DNA from: Thermococcus eurythermalis
Lineage (GTDB): Archaea > Methanobacteriota_B > Thermococci > Thermococcales > Thermococcaceae
Direction: 5' to 3'
NCBI RefSeq assembly: GCF_000769655.1
Contig: NZ_CP008887.1
Location: 1,984,001 to 2,048,000 of the forward strand
DNA length: 64,000 nt
Of this stretch, positions 16,939 to 26,267 are shown piece by piece. The position numbers were made by a program, and so were the translations under genes. The notes below the pieces were generated by a model that did not search any database, was not told the DNA's origin, and saw only the letters and a list, made by a program, of their open reading frames with translations. Every line of letters starts with the position of its first letter. The stretch's first letter is position 1.

Positions 16939-17998
16939 CCAGAAGGCGCGGTATCTCAGCCGGTTCAAGGGCACTCTCGACCATATATCCCTTCTCCACG
17001 AGGATTCTCGAAACAAGTTCTCCCCTCGTGAAGCCGTCGAGTGTTCTGTCCCCATAGAACATCAACTCGGGGAGGAGAACAACTCCCAGATCCACCTCTG
17101 GAAGCCTCTCAACGGTTCTCAGCACATCTCTACCCGTGAGCAGTCCAGCAGTACCTATGTTCCCGCCGAAGAACTCGTTCTTGACCGCCACAACGGGGAT
17201 TCTCGGGAAGACTCTCCTGAGCTCCGGATAGGCCAGCTCACCGGTCAGTATGTACGTGGGTATCTCAGGCTCAATCTCAAAGGGCTTAATATCAAGTCGG
17301 AACTCGCCGAGGAGGGCCTTGAAGATTGGGGGAATGACGACCTTTATTCCAACCTCTTTTCCCACGTCAAGGGCAGTTTCCTTGACGAAGATAAGTTCTT
17401 CCTTCGTCAGAGGCCTGACGTTCGTGTTGTACCTCGTCACGCCGACCGGGAAGAGCCTCACCTCGGCAACGCCCATCGAGGCTAAATCCTCTATTATCTC
17501 GCCGACGTCGTCCACGTTGTAGCCCGGCGTCAGGATTATGTCCGCAATAATCCTGAACGTCTCGGCAGCCAGCGGGAGGAGGTCTATCAACCTGCCCGCG
17601 AGCGGGCTCCTCATGAGAGCGATTCTCTTCTCCTTCTTCGTTGTGTGGAGAGAAATCTGCATCTCATCGAGGCCGGCTTCGTGGAGACTCTCGATTCTCT
17701 TCTCGTCCAGCCCGACGTTTCCAGCGGTGTCAGTGACCCTAATCCACAGCTCTGAGTAGTGCTCGCTAACGTAGGCAATCCTCTTCTCCAGCTCGGGGTC
17801 GTTCAGCGTGTCGTGGAAGGAAACCTTGTAAATCATCTCCGGAGGGTTCTGTCTGAGGTAACAGAACAGGCAGTTGCTCCCGCACGGCCCGGCCTTGCTG
17901 GACGGAGGAATTACCACCAAGTCTTCCCTCTCATCGACACCGTCCAGCTCGTACTTCGTAATTTTCCTGAGCCTGAAGTCCTCGGTGAACTCGTACAT
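16919..17998 (-). CDS. DUF512-type radical SAM protein (COG1625)
   Basis: 359 aa. The N-terminal Cys cluster CGSNCLFC (CxxxCxxC) near residue 39 binds the radical-SAM 4Fe-4S centre. The TIM-barrel core has [13 protein letters not shown] and [18 protein letters not shown], and the family-specific tail includes [16 protein letters not shown] and [13 protein letters not shown]. Members are widespread in anaerobes but their reaction is not established. The gene stands alone and points away from the Fap7/Nob1 pair. Confidence 0.85.
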   Translation of the reverse strand: MYEFTEDFRLRKITKYELDGVDEREDLVVIPPSSKAGPCGSNCLFCYLRQNPPEMIYKVSFHDTLNDPELEKRIAYVSEHYSELWIRVTDTAGNVGLDEKRIESLHEAGLDEMQISLHTTKKEKRIALMRSPLAGRLIDLLPLAAETFRIIADIILTPGYNVDDVGEIIEDLASMGVAEVRLFPVGVTRYNTNVRPLTKEELIFVKETALDVGKEVGIKVVIPPIFKALLGEFRLDIKPFEIEPEIPTYILTGELAYPELRRVFPRIPVVAVKNEFFGGNIGTAGLLTGRDVLRTVERLPEVDLGVVLLPELMFYGDRTLDGFTRGELVSRILVEKGYMVESALEPAEIPRLLEKVGAL

Positions 17999-18055
17999 GC
18001 CCGAAACTACGGCCAGGCTTTTAAAAGCTTGAGGTAAATGGAGGATGGTGGTGAC

Positions 18056-18589
18056 ATGATAATAGCAATAACCGGGACACCGGGAGTTGGAAAAACGACG
18101 GTTTCAAAGCTTTTAGCGGAAAGGCTCGGCTACGAGTACGTCAACCTGAGGGACTACGCGCTTGAGAATGACATAGGTGAAATGAAGGGCGACGAGCTTG
18201 AGGTCGAGGTGGACGAGCTGGCCTACAACTTCGAGCGGGACTTCAAGGGAAAGGACGTCGTCGTTGACGGCCACCTGAGCCACTTCCTTCCGGCGGATAT
18301 AGTGATAGTCCTGAGGGCCCACCCCAGGCTGGTTGGCGAGAGGCTGACTGAGAGGGGCTATTCAAAGGAAAAAATCGGAGAGAACGTCGAGGCCGAGCTC
18401 GTTGACGTGATCCTGGTCGAAGCGCTCGAAGAGAACGAGAACGTCATAGAGGTAGACACGACTGGAAAGACGCCCGAAGAAGTCGTGGATGAGATTCTGG
18501 AGCTGATTGAGAAGGGGGTCAAGAAGCGCGTCGGCCTTGTTGACTGGAGCGAGGTTTATGATGAGGTAATCCCTTACCTCCGCCTCTGA
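18056..18589 (+). CDS. Fap7/hCINAP-type adenylate kinase
   Basis: 177 aa from ATG 18056, preceded by GGTGGTGAC; an ATG at 18038 has no RBS. P-loop [10 protein letters not shown], then [10 protein letters not shown] and the broken-LID pattern of the AK6 family, with [20 protein letters not shown]. Fap7 binds ribosomal protein uS11 and promotes 18S/16S 3'-end maturation at the small-subunit platform. The next gene, convergent and overlapping, is Nob1, the nuclease for that cut. This supports a ribosome-biogenesis role. Confidence 0.88.
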   Translation: MIIAITGTPGVGKTTVSKLLAERLGYEYVNLRDYALENDIGEMKGDELEVEVDELAYNFERDFKGKDVVVDGHLSHFLPADIVIVLRAHPRLVGERLTERGYSKEKIGENVEAELVDVILVEALEENENVIEVDTTGKTPEEVVDEILELIEKGVKKRVGLVDWSEVYDEVIPYLRL

Positions 18590-19062
18590 CGCCTCTTTCT
18601 TTTCGGCAGCAGTCTCACAGGACTCCCGCAGTCGGGACACATTCCCTCAGGAGGCATCTCGGAGAACTTCTTCCCACAGCCGATGCAGACGTAGTTCCAG
18701 CGGATTACGCGCTTTATCCCGCGCTTGAGCGTTCTGAACTCTATTCCCAGAGTCTTCGCTATGTTCTGGAGGTTGTAGTCGTCTGTGAAGAGCGTCCCCT
18801 TGAGCTCATAGGCGAGGGCGAGGACTTCTATATCCGCCTCGCTGAGCTCTCCCAGCTCCCCGGTTTTCCGGGCGGCCTCCTTAACGGCTTCAACGCTCTC
18901 CAGGGAGGGGACGAGGACTTTTACCTTTCCAGCGCTTATCAGTCCCTCTAGGAAGAGCCGAGATTCCGGGTCTTTGACTTCCTCAACGACCTTTGGTGTT
19001 GTAACCCCTTCAACATCAAACCCCTGGATGAAGACCGCAGCATCAATGACATGAGCCTTCAT
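18574..19062 (-). CDS. nob1: rRNA maturation endonuclease Nob1
   Basis: 162 aa: a PIN domain (D7 in HVIDAAVF, acids in [14 protein letters not shown] and [11 protein letters not shown]) followed by a zinc ribbon with two CxxC pairs, YVCIGCGKK and GMCPDCGSP, and a basic tail ([12 protein letters not shown]). Nob1 makes the 3'-end cut of small-subunit rRNA. The last 16 nt overlap the end of the Fap7 gene on the other strand. Confidence 0.92.
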   Translation of the reverse strand: MKAHVIDAAVFIQGFDVEGVTTPKVVEEVKDPESRLFLEGLISAGKVKVLVPSLESVEAVKEAARKTGELGELSEADIEVLALAYELKGTLFTDDYNLQNIAKTLGIEFRTLKRGIKRVIRWNYVCIGCGKKFSEMPPEGMCPDCGSPVRLLPKRKRRQRRR

Positions 19063-19121
19063 GGCATTAACTCGGAGAAACCCTTTTTTAGATTTCCGTC
19101 GAAATGAGGGCGGTGGTAGGG

Positions 19122-19889
19122 ATGAAGGTTGACCTAAACTCTGACCTCGGCGAGAGCTTTGGAAGGTATAAACTCGGCCTCGATGAGGAGGTCATGAACT
19201 ACATCACGAGCGCCAACGTCGCGACCGGCTGGCATGCCGGAGACCCGCTCGTGATGAGGAAGACCGTGAGGCTCGCGAAGGGAAAGGGCGTTTCTGTGGG
19301 TGCCCACCCAGGCTATCCAGACCTTCTCGGCTTCGGCAGGAGGTACATGAAGCTCACACCGGAGGAGGCGAGGAACTACATCCTCTACCAGATTGGAGCC
19401 CTCTACGCCTTCACGAGGGCGGAGGGGCTTGAGCTCCAGCACGTTAAGCCACACGGAGCACTTTACAATGCTCTTGTCAAGGAAGAGGAACTCGCGAGGG
19501 CAGTTATAGAGGGAATTGCTGACTTCGACAGGAACCTGATATTCGTGACTCTCTCCGGCTCAAGGCCGGCGGAGATAGCGGAAGAGATGGGCGTCAAAGT
19601 CGCCCACGAGGTCTTTGCGGACAGGGCCTACAACCCGGACGGAACCCTCGTCCCGCGCTCGAGGCCCGGAGCTGTAATCCATGATAAGGACGAGATAGCG
19701 GAGCGCGTTGTCTCAATGGTCAAGGACGGCGGTGTCAAGGCGATAAACGGCGAGTGGGTCGAGCTCAAAGCGGACACAATCTGTGTCCACGGCGACAACC
19801 CGAAGGCTGTGGAGATAGCGAGGCACATCAGGGAAATCCTTGAGAGGGAGGGCGTTAAGATAGTGCCGATGGGGGAGCTCATAAAATGA
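19122..19889 (+). CDS. pxpA: 5-oxoprolinase subunit A (LamB/YcsF family)
   Basis: 255 aa from ATG 19122, after GGTGGTAGGG; an upstream in-frame ATG 19104 lacks an RBS. Typical start [14 protein letters not shown], then [27 protein letters not shown] and [12 protein letters not shown] with the conserved His residues. With PxpB and PxpC it forms the ATP-dependent 5-oxoprolinase that opens pyroglutamate to glutamate. The stop overlaps the next ATG at 19886. Confidence 0.95.
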   Translation: MKVDLNSDLGESFGRYKLGLDEEVMNYITSANVATGWHAGDPLVMRKTVRLAKGKGVSVGAHPGYPDLLGFGRRYMKLTPEEARNYILYQIGALYAFTRAEGLELQHVKPHGALYNALVKEEELARAVIEGIADFDRNLIFVTLSGSRPAEIAEEMGVKVAHEVFADRAYNPDGTLVPRSRPGAVIHDKDEIAERVVSMVKDGGVKAINGEWVELKADTICVHGDNPKAVEIARHIREILEREGVKIVPMGELIK

Positions 19890-20710
19890 GGGCCTTTCGA
19901 AAGTCATGGGGCAACGAAAATCAGGAGGCGTTTATTAAAGACCTTGAGCTGGCGTTCGGGATATTTGAGGAGAAAATTGACCTTAAGAAGCTTCGAAAGG
20001 AGTGGGATCGCAAGCGGGAGACAATGAACTTTAAACCCCTCGGCGACTCGGCTTTGCTCATATCCTTTGGCGAGGTCATAGACGAAGAGGTAAACGACCG
20101 CGTCCACGCACTCACGAAGGCCATAGCAGGGGCCGGCTTCGAGTGGCTCGTCGAGGTTGTTCCAGCCTATTCTTCCCTCGCGGTAATCTATGATCCCAAG
20201 CTCATTGACTTTGAGGGAGTCAAGCGCGCGGTAGAAGGACTCGATGTGCGGGCAGAGAGAGTCGGGGGGAGACTCGTAGAAATCCCGGTTCTCTACGGGG
20301 GCGAATACGGCCCCGACCTGGAGTTCGTGGCCCAGTACAACGGCCTGACTCCTGAAGAGGTCATTGAAATCCACTCAAAACCCATCTACCGCGTCTATTT
20401 CCTCGGATTCCTGCCAGGCTTTGCCTACCTGGGAGGAATGGACGAGAGGGTAGCGACGCCCCGCCTTGAGAAGCCCCGCCTGAAGGTTCCGGCCGGCTCT
20501 GTAGGGATAGCAGGGAAGCAGACCGGCATCTATCCCCTAGAAAGCCCTGGAGGGTGGAGGATTATAGGTAGGACTCCCCTAAGGCTCTTCAACCCCCCAA
20601 GAGAGCCACCAACACTGCTCAGACCGGGAGACAGGGTAAAGTTCGTGCCGATTGATAAGGAAGAGTTCGACGAGCTCTACAGGGCCGAATGGGGGAATGA
20701 AAATGATTGA
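19886..20710 (+). CDS. pxpB: 5-oxoprolinase subunit B (KipI-like), with N-terminal extension
   Basis: The standard PxpB/KipI domain begins at [19 protein letters not shown] (ATG 20024, 229 aa) and includes [15 protein letters not shown] and [16 protein letters not shown]. The frame opens 46 codons earlier at ATG 19886, coupled to the pxpA stop, and adds a charged helical piece ([20 protein letters not shown]). GCGGGAGACA before 20024 is a weak RBS, so either start is possible. The extension is absent from the usual family length and resembles a small antitoxin-like peptide more than KipI. Confidence 0.88.
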   Translation: MRAFRKSWGNENQEAFIKDLELAFGIFEEKIDLKKLRKEWDRKRETMNFKPLGDSALLISFGEVIDEEVNDRVHALTKAIAGAGFEWLVEVVPAYSSLAVIYDPKLIDFEGVKRAVEGLDVRAERVGGRLVEIPVLYGGEYGPDLEFVAQYNGLTPEEVIEIHSKPIYRVYFLGFLPGFAYLGGMDERVATPRLEKPRLKVPAGSVGIAGKQTGIYPLESPGGWRIIGRTPLRLFNPPREPPTLLRPGDRVKFVPIDKEEFDELYRAEWGNEND

Positions 20711-21692
20711 GCTCATCAGCGTCCCTTCACTCCTCACCATCCAGGACTCCGGCAGGAAGGGCTATAGAAAGCTCGGAGTTCCCACTTCTGGTTACATGGA
20801 CGACTACTCGGCCAGAATAGCCAACTACCTCGTCGGCAATTCTGGAGACGCTCCCCTCCTGGAGTTCCTCCTGATGGGGCCGACAATCAGGTTCAACGCC
20901 TCAGCAGTCTTTGCCATTGCGGGGGATGTGGAGGTCAGGCTAAACGGCGTTCCAGTTGAACCCTGGACAAGCCACTGGGCGAAGAGGGGGGATATACTCG
21001 AAGTCGGGGCGCTGAGGAGCGGGCTCTACGGCTACATCGCCTTCGCCGGAGGAATAAAGTGCAAGCCCCTCCTCGGGAGCTGCTCAACGTATGCCAAGGC
21101 GGGCCTTGGAAGGCCACTAAAAGCTGGCGATGTCCTGAACCTCGGCTACGCGATACTGACGGGCAGAGAAGGGAAGCGCCTTCCAGAAGAGCTGAGGCCG
21201 GACTATTCCGCCCAGGAGATAACGGTGGGCGTCATCCTTGGCCCAGACCTGGAGCACTTCACGGAGGAGGGCGTGAGCACTTTCCTGAGCGAGGCCTACA
21301 CTGTGACGCCTGAATCGGACAGGATGGGCTACCGCCTCGATGGGAAGACAATAGAGCACTCCGAGAAGGGTGCGGGAATCGTTACGAGTCCGCTCGTCCC
21401 CGGCTCCGTTCAAGTTCCCCCCAACGGAAAGCCAATCGTGATGATGCGCGACGCCCAGACCACCGGCGGCTACTCCAAAATCGGGGTCGTGATAAGCGCA
21501 CACCGCCACAGACTTGCCCAGCTCAGGCCCGGTTTCAGGGTGCGCTTCAGGGAAGTCAGCGTCGAAGAAGCCAGGAAAGAACTGCTGAGGAAAGAGAAAA
21601 CGCTCGAGGCGATAAGGCTCCTCCTTGAGGGAAAAATGAGGGCGTACCGGATGAAAATCGGAGAAGAGGAAGAAATAGTCTTCGTCGGTTAG
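20703..21692 (+). CDS. pxpC: 5-oxoprolinase subunit C (KipA-like)
   Basis: 329 aa. ATG 20703 is taken, with GGGGG seven nt upstream; ATG 20697 is an alternative. Start [20 protein letters not shown], then [13 protein letters not shown] and [18 protein letters not shown], the conserved blocks of the KipA/biotin-carboxylase-like family. It overlaps pxpB by 8 nt, completing the pxpABC operon. The 3' end overlaps the convergent UPF0179 gene by 4 nt. Confidence 0.94.
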   Translation: MIELISVPSLLTIQDSGRKGYRKLGVPTSGYMDDYSARIANYLVGNSGDAPLLEFLLMGPTIRFNASAVFAIAGDVEVRLNGVPVEPWTSHWAKRGDILEVGALRSGLYGYIAFAGGIKCKPLLGSCSTYAKAGLGRPLKAGDVLNLGYAILTGREGKRLPEELRPDYSAQEITVGVILGPDLEHFTEEGVSTFLSEAYTVTPESDRMGYRLDGKTIEHSEKGAGIVTSPLVPGSVQVPPNGKPIVMMRDAQTTGGYSKIGVVISAHRHRLAQLRPGFRVRFREVSVEEARKELLRKEKTLEAIRLLLEGKMRAYRMKIGEEEEIVFVG

Positions 21693-22123
21693 TCCTTCTT
21701 TCTCATTACCTTTGCGACCTTGTACGTCTTTCCGTCGCACTCGACTTCTCCGGTTATCTCAATTATCTTCACCTGGTCGCCCTCGAAGAGTCCCTCTGGC
21801 CTGAAGAGCTCCTTCTTTTCCGGGTCGCTGCAATCTTCGAACTTCAGCTGGACTATGGAGCCCACTATGGCAAGCCTCGGCTCTATGGCAACTTCAATGC
21901 TCGGCTCGACCACTTCCACGACGCGAACCTTGCCTTCATGCAGTGGGCAGGAGTGTGACGGCATGCTCCTCACGCGCAGAATCTTGTACCTCCTGCCAGG
22001 TTCGAGGTTTCCGACGCACACCCCTGCCAGCTTGCAGGTTTTGCATGGCTCGGCAGGTCCATAGAATATGAACTCAACACCCGGTTTCGCAAGCTTTTCA
22101 CCGACTAACGTGATTATGGCCAT
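21689..22123 (-). CDS. UPF0179 family protein
   Basis: 144 aa from ATG 22123 with AGGAGGTG seven nt upstream. It carries a Cys cluster [11 protein letters not shown] near residue 28, another Cys-His group [16 protein letters not shown] near 60, and a C-terminal beta region ([20 protein letters not shown]). This is the archaea-specific UPF0179 family, of unknown function; the Cys pattern suggests a metal site. It lies just downstream of egsA on the same strand and may be co-transcribed with it. Confidence 0.85.
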   Translation of the reverse strand: MAIITLVGEKLAKPGVEFIFYGPAEPCKTCKLAGVCVGNLEPGRRYKILRVRSMPSHSCPLHEGKVRVVEVVEPSIEVAIEPRLAIVGSIVQLKFEDCSDPEKKELFRPEGLFEGDQVKIIEITGEVECDGKTYKVAKVMRKKD

Positions 22124-22157
22124 CTCAAACACCTCCTGAAGTTATGAGGAATGATAG

Positions 22158-23210
22158 TCAGATAACCCCCGTGATTTTAGCGGCTTTCTCGGCCGCCTCG
22201 CGGGTAAGGCCGTCCTTCCCAAGGATTGTGTAGCGCTCGGGCCTTATCGTGTGGGCAATCGTGAGGGCCTCGATAACAATCTCTGGGTCAATCCCAAGCT
22301 CATATGCAGTAGTTGGGGCGCCAACCCTCTTTAAGGTTTCCCTAACGCGCTCCCACTTCATGCCGTGGAGGTATGCCATTATGATGGTACCCAGTCCGGT
22401 CTGCTCGCCGTGTAGGGCTGGTTTGTCGAGGAGCATGTCGAGCGCGTGGCTGAAGAGGTGTTCCGCACCGCTCGCGGGCCGTGAAGAGCCGGCAATGCTC
22501 ATCGCAACGCCCGTCGAGATTAGGGCCTTTATGACCTTCCTCACGCTCTCCTCGTTGCCGAGTCTGATTATGTCGGCGTTTTTCATAACCATCTTGGCGC
22601 TCATGAGGCTCAGCGAGGCCGCGTACTCGCTGTAGTATTCCCCTTTTATCCTGTGGGCCAGCTGCCAGTCCCTAACGGCAGTCAGGTTGCTTATTGTGTC
22701 CCCAACTCCAGCCGCGAGGTAGCGGTAGGGTGCCGTTTTTATGACCTTGACATCTGCTATGACGGCTATTGGGGGCACCGCCTTAACCGAAGTTTTCGTG
22801 CCCAAGTCCCTTATTGAAGCGTTTGCGCTCGCTATGCCGTCGTGAGACGCCGTTGTGGGAAAGCTTATGAAAGGAATTCCCGTTTTAAAAGAAGCGAGCT
22901 TGGCGACGTCTATTATGCTCCCGCCCCCAACAGCGATGACCCAGTCAATACTCTCGTCCCTTATCACGCCGGTAGTCTTCTCGACTTCCTCCATCGTCGC
23001 GCCCTTTTTAACAGTGAGCGAAACAACTTCATACTCCGATTTAAGGTTGTTCTCAACGTCTTTGCCAGCTATCTCCTTTGTTTTAGGCCCGTACAGGATT
23101 AGAGCCCTCTCCCCAAGGCCGAGCCGTCTCGCAACGTTTACGACCTCGCCCTTTAGGTTCTCGCCGAGCAGAACCTCGCGGGGAAGCTGCATTAGGTGCA
23201 ATCCTTTCAT
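22158..23210 (-). CDS. egsA: sn-glycerol-1-phosphate dehydrogenase
   Basis: 350 aa, iron-containing-alcohol-dehydrogenase fold. NAD(P) site VGGGSIIDVAK, then PFISFPTTASHDGIAS, the metal ligands in AGVGDTISN, GAEHLFSHALD and ALHGEQTGLGT. It reduces dihydroxyacetone phosphate to sn-glycerol-1-phosphate, the backbone of archaeal ether lipids. AGGGGTGGGAGA precedes ATG 23210. Its upstream region contains one of the 37-bp repeats discussed below. Confidence 0.96.
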   Translation of the reverse strand: MKGLHLMQLPREVLLGENLKGEVVNVARRLGLGERALILYGPKTKEIAGKDVENNLKSEYEVVSLTVKKGATMEEVEKTTGVIRDESIDWVIAVGGGSIIDVAKLASFKTGIPFISFPTTASHDGIASANASIRDLGTKTSVKAVPPIAVIADVKVIKTAPYRYLAAGVGDTISNLTAVRDWQLAHRIKGEYYSEYAASLSLMSAKMVMKNADIIRLGNEESVRKVIKALISTGVAMSIAGSSRPASGAEHLFSHALDMLLDKPALHGEQTGLGTIIMAYLHGMKWERVRETLKRVGAPTTAYELGIDPEIVIEALTIAHTIRPERYTILGKDGLTREAAEKAAKITGVI

Positions 23211-23234
23211 TCTCCCACCCCTAACCTCTCGGAA

Positions 23235-23271
23235 GGAAAAGCTTTAAGGCTATCGGAAGGACCGTCTATGG
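23235..23271 (+). repeat. 37-bp direct repeat, copy A
   Basis: Begins GGAAAAGCTTTAAGGCTATC and matches copy B at 24638 with two mismatches in 37. It lies upstream of the DUF4143 ATPase. Copy B is the promoter/leader of the DUF63 gene, so copy A looks like a duplicated former promoter. Confidence 0.85.
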
Positions 23272-23359
23272 CGACCTTAAAAAGTCCGGAGACTTCCTGG
23301 GTTCTTTGGAGAGCCAGCATGGCTTAACTCAAGGGGTTCAATTTTGGTCTTTTAAATAG

Positions 23360-23382
23360 GGAAATATTTAAATAATATTTCC
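23360..23382. promoter_or_regulatory. Inverted repeat over the core promoter of ATPase 1
   Basis: GGAAATATT-TAAAT-AATATTTCC is a perfect 9-bp inverted repeat with a 5-nt centre. It ends 14 nt before ATG 23397 and overlaps TTTAAATA-type TATA sequence, the place where a repressor would block TBP/TFB or RNA polymerase. Confidence 0.65.
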
Positions 23383-23396
23383 TCTCATAAAAGACT

Positions 23397-24650
23397 ATGA
23401 TTGACAAAGATTTAACCCTCCAGTACCTGGCGGACTTCCAAGAGAAGAAGCTCCCAGAAACCGTTGAGCGTGAATTGAGAGTTCCCCTAAAGAGCGAGCA
23501 AATCATAACCCTAATCGGGCCGCGGCGGAGCGGGAAGACCTTCTACTTCTACCAGCTCATTAAAGAACTTCCGCGCGAGGACGTTCTCTACATAGACTTC
23601 GAGCATCCCATCTTTGAGGGATTCGAGCCAAAGGACATCATGGACGTTCTTAAACTCCATCGTGAGGCCTTTGGCGAGCCGGTTTACATCTTTCTCGACG
23701 AAGTTCAAGCTGTCAAGGACTGGGAACGAATGGTCAGGTATCTCCACGACGAGGGGTATTCAGTTTTCGTAACCGGCTCCTCCTCAAAGCTCCTCTCTAT
23801 GGAGATAGCCTCAAGGCTGAGGGGAAGAACGCTGACCTACACTATGCTCCCCTTCTCGTTTCGGGAATTCCTGAGGGCGAGGGGATACCACATGAGACGA
23901 CCTCTGAGCTCAAAGCGGGAGGCCGAGCTTAAGGCCCTCCTCAGGGAGTACCTCGAGTGGGGAGGCTTTCCAAGGGTCGTTCTTGAGGATAACGAGACGA
24001 TTAGGGAGAAGCTCCTCGAAGAGTACCTTGACATGGTTCTCTACAAGGACGTCGTGGAGCGCTACGGCGTTAGAAACCTCCACGTGATGAAGCTCCTCCT
24101 CCGCTCGCTGATGCGCTCCTTCGCCAAGGAGTTCAGCGTTCATGCCTTCTACAACGCCCTCAAGTCCCAGGGAATAAAGGTCAGCAAGGGAGTTCTCTAC
24201 GAGTACCTCAGTTACCTTGAGGATTCCATGAGCGTCTTTTTGGTGAAGAAGTTCAGCTACTCCCTAAAAACCTCGGAGCTTTCAATTCCAAAGGTTTACC
24301 CGGTTGATGCCGGCTTTTCACGGCTCTTCTCGTTCACACCGGACACTGGCAGGCTCATGGAACTCGCGGTGTTCCTCGAACTGAAGAGACGGGAAGCGGA
24401 GGTTTACCACTACAAGAACCACAGGGAGGTTGACTTCGTGATAACTAAGAGAGGCCAGCCCGTCGAGCTGATTCAAGTCACATACGCGCTGGACTCTGGA
24501 GACGTAAGGTCGAGGGAAGTCGAGGCCCTGAAGTCTGCCGGCAGAAAACTGGGCGTGAAGAACCTGACTGTGATAACGTGGGACTACAGAGACGAGAAAG
24601 ATGGAATCCGCTTCGTTCCGCTCTGGGGCTTCCTCACGGAAAAGCTTTAA
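23397..24650 (+). CDS. AAA ATPase with C-terminal DUF4143 (ATPase 1)
   Basis: 417 aa. Walker [12 protein letters not shown], Walker B VYIFLDEVQAV, sensor [12 protein letters not shown], then the DUF4143 region with a winged helix (KSQGIKVSKGVLYEYLSYLE) and a PD-(D/E)xK-like end (HYKNHREVDFVITKRG followed by VELIQVTYAL, where the usual Lys is Gln). A paralogue sits at 34517-35806. The family is common and variable in Thermococcales; its role is not established. The stop codon lies inside direct repeat copy B, so the gene and its promoter occupy exactly the space between the repeats. Confidence 0.88.
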   Translation: MIDKDLTLQYLADFQEKKLPETVERELRVPLKSEQIITLIGPRRSGKTFYFYQLIKELPREDVLYIDFEHPIFEGFEPKDIMDVLKLHREAFGEPVYIFLDEVQAVKDWERMVRYLHDEGYSVFVTGSSSKLLSMEIASRLRGRTLTYTMLPFSFREFLRARGYHMRRPLSSKREAELKALLREYLEWGGFPRVVLEDNETIREKLLEEYLDMVLYKDVVERYGVRNLHVMKLLLRSLMRSFAKEFSVHAFYNALKSQGIKVSKGVLYEYLSYLEDSMSVFLVKKFSYSLKTSELSIPKVYPVDAGFSRLFSFTPDTGRLMELAVFLELKRREAEVYHYKNHREVDFVITKRGQPVELIQVTYALDSGDVRSREVEALKSAGRKLGVKNLTVITWDYRDEKDGIRFVPLWGFLTEKL

Positions 24651-24674
24651 GGCTATCGGAAGTACCGTCTTTGG
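24638..24674 (+). repeat. 37-bp direct repeat, copy B
   Basis: Second copy of the repeat, 1403 bp after copy A. It contains the last codons and stop of ATPase 1 and ends 7 nt before the DUF63 start, supplying that gene's AAAGCTTTAAGGC TATA-like element. Confidence 0.85.
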
Positions 24675-24681
24675 TGGTCGA

Positions 24682-25491
24682 ATGGGCCTTGAAGAGTTTT
24701 TTCAGCGCTATTTCATTGACCCAATAAAGTACAATCAGGGCTACAACGCCGTGAACACGCTCGTCTATTCCATAATCCTCGGCATCGCCGTCCTGCTCCT
24801 CCACAAGATGCTCAAGAGAATGGGTATAAAAGTTGACGAGCGCTTCTTCGTCGCCCTCATGCCCTACATAATCCTTGGCCCGCTGATGAGGAGCATAACG
24901 GACATAGGCCTGCTCCCGAGGACGTACCTAACAGTCAGCCCCGGTGGTTATTTCGTCATAGCGGGCTTTGCCATAGCGTCCCTCCTGACTGTCTGGAGGC
25001 ACCTCGGGCCCGATGAGAAGCTCTACCCAATCTACCGCGACTTCGGGTGGGTGCTCGTCGCGGGACTGCTCTTCATAATGGTGATCAACTGGAACAGGGT
25101 CTCGGTTAGGTGGGAATACTTCAAGTACTTCCTCCCAGCCCTCCTCGTCTCCGAGGCCGTTATATGGGCCCTTTCAAAGAAGCTTGAGCTAGTTAGGAAA
25201 AACAGGACTCTCTTCTACACCCACTTCTACGACGCAACAACCACGTTTGTTGGAATCCAGTTCTTCGGGTTCTGGGAACAGCACGTCCTCGCGAGGACCT
25301 TGATGAACCTGCTTGGAACGCCCGCCGTTATGTACCTGGAGAAGCTCGCCGTAATAACCATCGTCGTTTACGTCCTCGATAAATTTATGACTGACGAAGA
25401 CCCCGAGCTTATTAACTTCGTCAAGCTGACAGTCTTCATTCTCGGGTTCGGGCCCGGGACGAGGAACGTGCTCATAACTCTCCTGGGGTGA
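24682..25491 (+). CDS. DUF63 family membrane protein
   Basis: 269 aa from ATG 24682 (GGTGGTC just upstream). It has about seven or eight membrane segments and the DUF63 features FIDPIKYNQGYNAVNTLVY at the N-terminus, LGPLMRSITDIGLLPRTYL and THFYDATTTFVGIQFFGFWEQH. The family is confined to archaea and has no known function; the conserved His/Asp residues (HFYDATTT, EQHV) suggest a catalytic or metal-binding membrane protein. Its promoter is repeat copy B. Confidence 0.85.
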   Translation: MGLEEFFQRYFIDPIKYNQGYNAVNTLVYSIILGIAVLLLHKMLKRMGIKVDERFFVALMPYIILGPLMRSITDIGLLPRTYLTVSPGGYFVIAGFAIASLLTVWRHLGPDEKLYPIYRDFGWVLVAGLLFIMVINWNRVSVRWEYFKYFLPALLVSEAVIWALSKKLELVRKNRTLFYTHFYDATTTFVGIQFFGFWEQHVLARTLMNLLGTPAVMYLEKLAVITIVVYVLDKFMTDEDPELINFVKLTVFILGFGPGTRNVLITLLG

Positions 25492-25496
25492 TACGT

Positions 25497-26267
25497 ATGG
25501 AGTTTGCCTGGAACGAAATCGCATTTACTATGGCAAAGGACTTGGAGAAGACAATAATGCCGCTGTTCGGCACGAAAAAAGCGGGTGAAAACGTAGGAAC
25601 CAACGTGAGCGGTGACGTGACCAAGTACATAGACAGGGTTGCGGAAGACATCATCATAAGGCACCTCAAGCCCCTCAGCGTTAACATAGTGAGCGAAGAA
25701 GTCGGCGAGATTGACAACGGGAGCGACTACACAGTGGTAGTTGACCCCCTGGACGGCTCCTACAACTTCTCAGTCGGCATTCCGATATTCGCGTTCAGCT
25801 TTGCGGTCTTCAAGGAAAAGGAGCCCGTCTATGGGGCGATCTACGAGTTCTTCCCAAAAGCATTCTACGAAGCGATTCCAAGAAAGGGGGCGTACCTTAA
25901 CGGAAGACCAATCCACGTCAGCGACCCCCAACCAGGAAAGGAAGCGATAAGCTTCTACACGCGCGGTAGGGCCCTTGGGCTGGTAAATAAGGTCAAGAGA
26001 GTCCGAGTCCTGGGAGCAATAGCGGTGGAGATGGCCTACACGGCCAAAGGCTCTCTCGACGGCGTCTTTGACATCAGAAACTACGTGAGGCCGACGGACA
26101 TAGCCGCCGGAGTAATGCTCGTGAGGGAAGCTGGGGGCATCGTGACGGACGAAGGTGGCAAGCCCCTTGAGCTTGAGCTGAGCGCAGAGGTGAACACGAA
26201 CGTTATAGCCGCCGCAAACGAGAGAATACTCAGAATAATCCTGGAGGCGCTGGAGAATGAGCCTTGA
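25497..26267 (+). CDS. Inositol monophosphatase / fructose-1,6-bisphosphatase
   Basis: 256 aa from ATG 25497 (GGGGTGAT upstream, overlapping the DUF63 stop region). Motifs of the Li-sensitive phosphatase family: EE in NIVSEEVGEI, VVDPLDGSYNFSVGIP and YVRPTDIAAGVMLVREAGG. Archaeal members hydrolyse both inositol-1-phosphate, for di-myo-inositol-phosphate synthesis, and fructose-1,6-bisphosphate. In Thermococcales the main FBPase is the unrelated class V enzyme, so an IMPase role is more likely. The end overlaps the rhomboid start. Confidence 0.92.
   Translation: MEFAWNEIAFTMAKDLEKTIMPLFGTKKAGENVGTNVSGDVTKYIDRVAEDIIIRHLKPLSVNIVSEEVGEIDNGSDYTVVVDPLDGSYNFSVGIPIFAFSFAVFKEKEPVYGAIYEFFPKAFYEAIPRKGAYLNGRPIHVSDPQPGKEAISFYTRGRALGLVNKVKRVRVLGAIAVEMAYTAKGSLDGVFDIRNYVRPTDIAAGVMLVREAGGIVTDEGGKPLELELSAEVNTNVIAAANERILRIILEALENEP

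Noticed and set aside
23030-23102. Open frames on the plus strand inside egsA
   Set aside because: They are the reverse complement of the conserved dehydrogenase and have no RBS.
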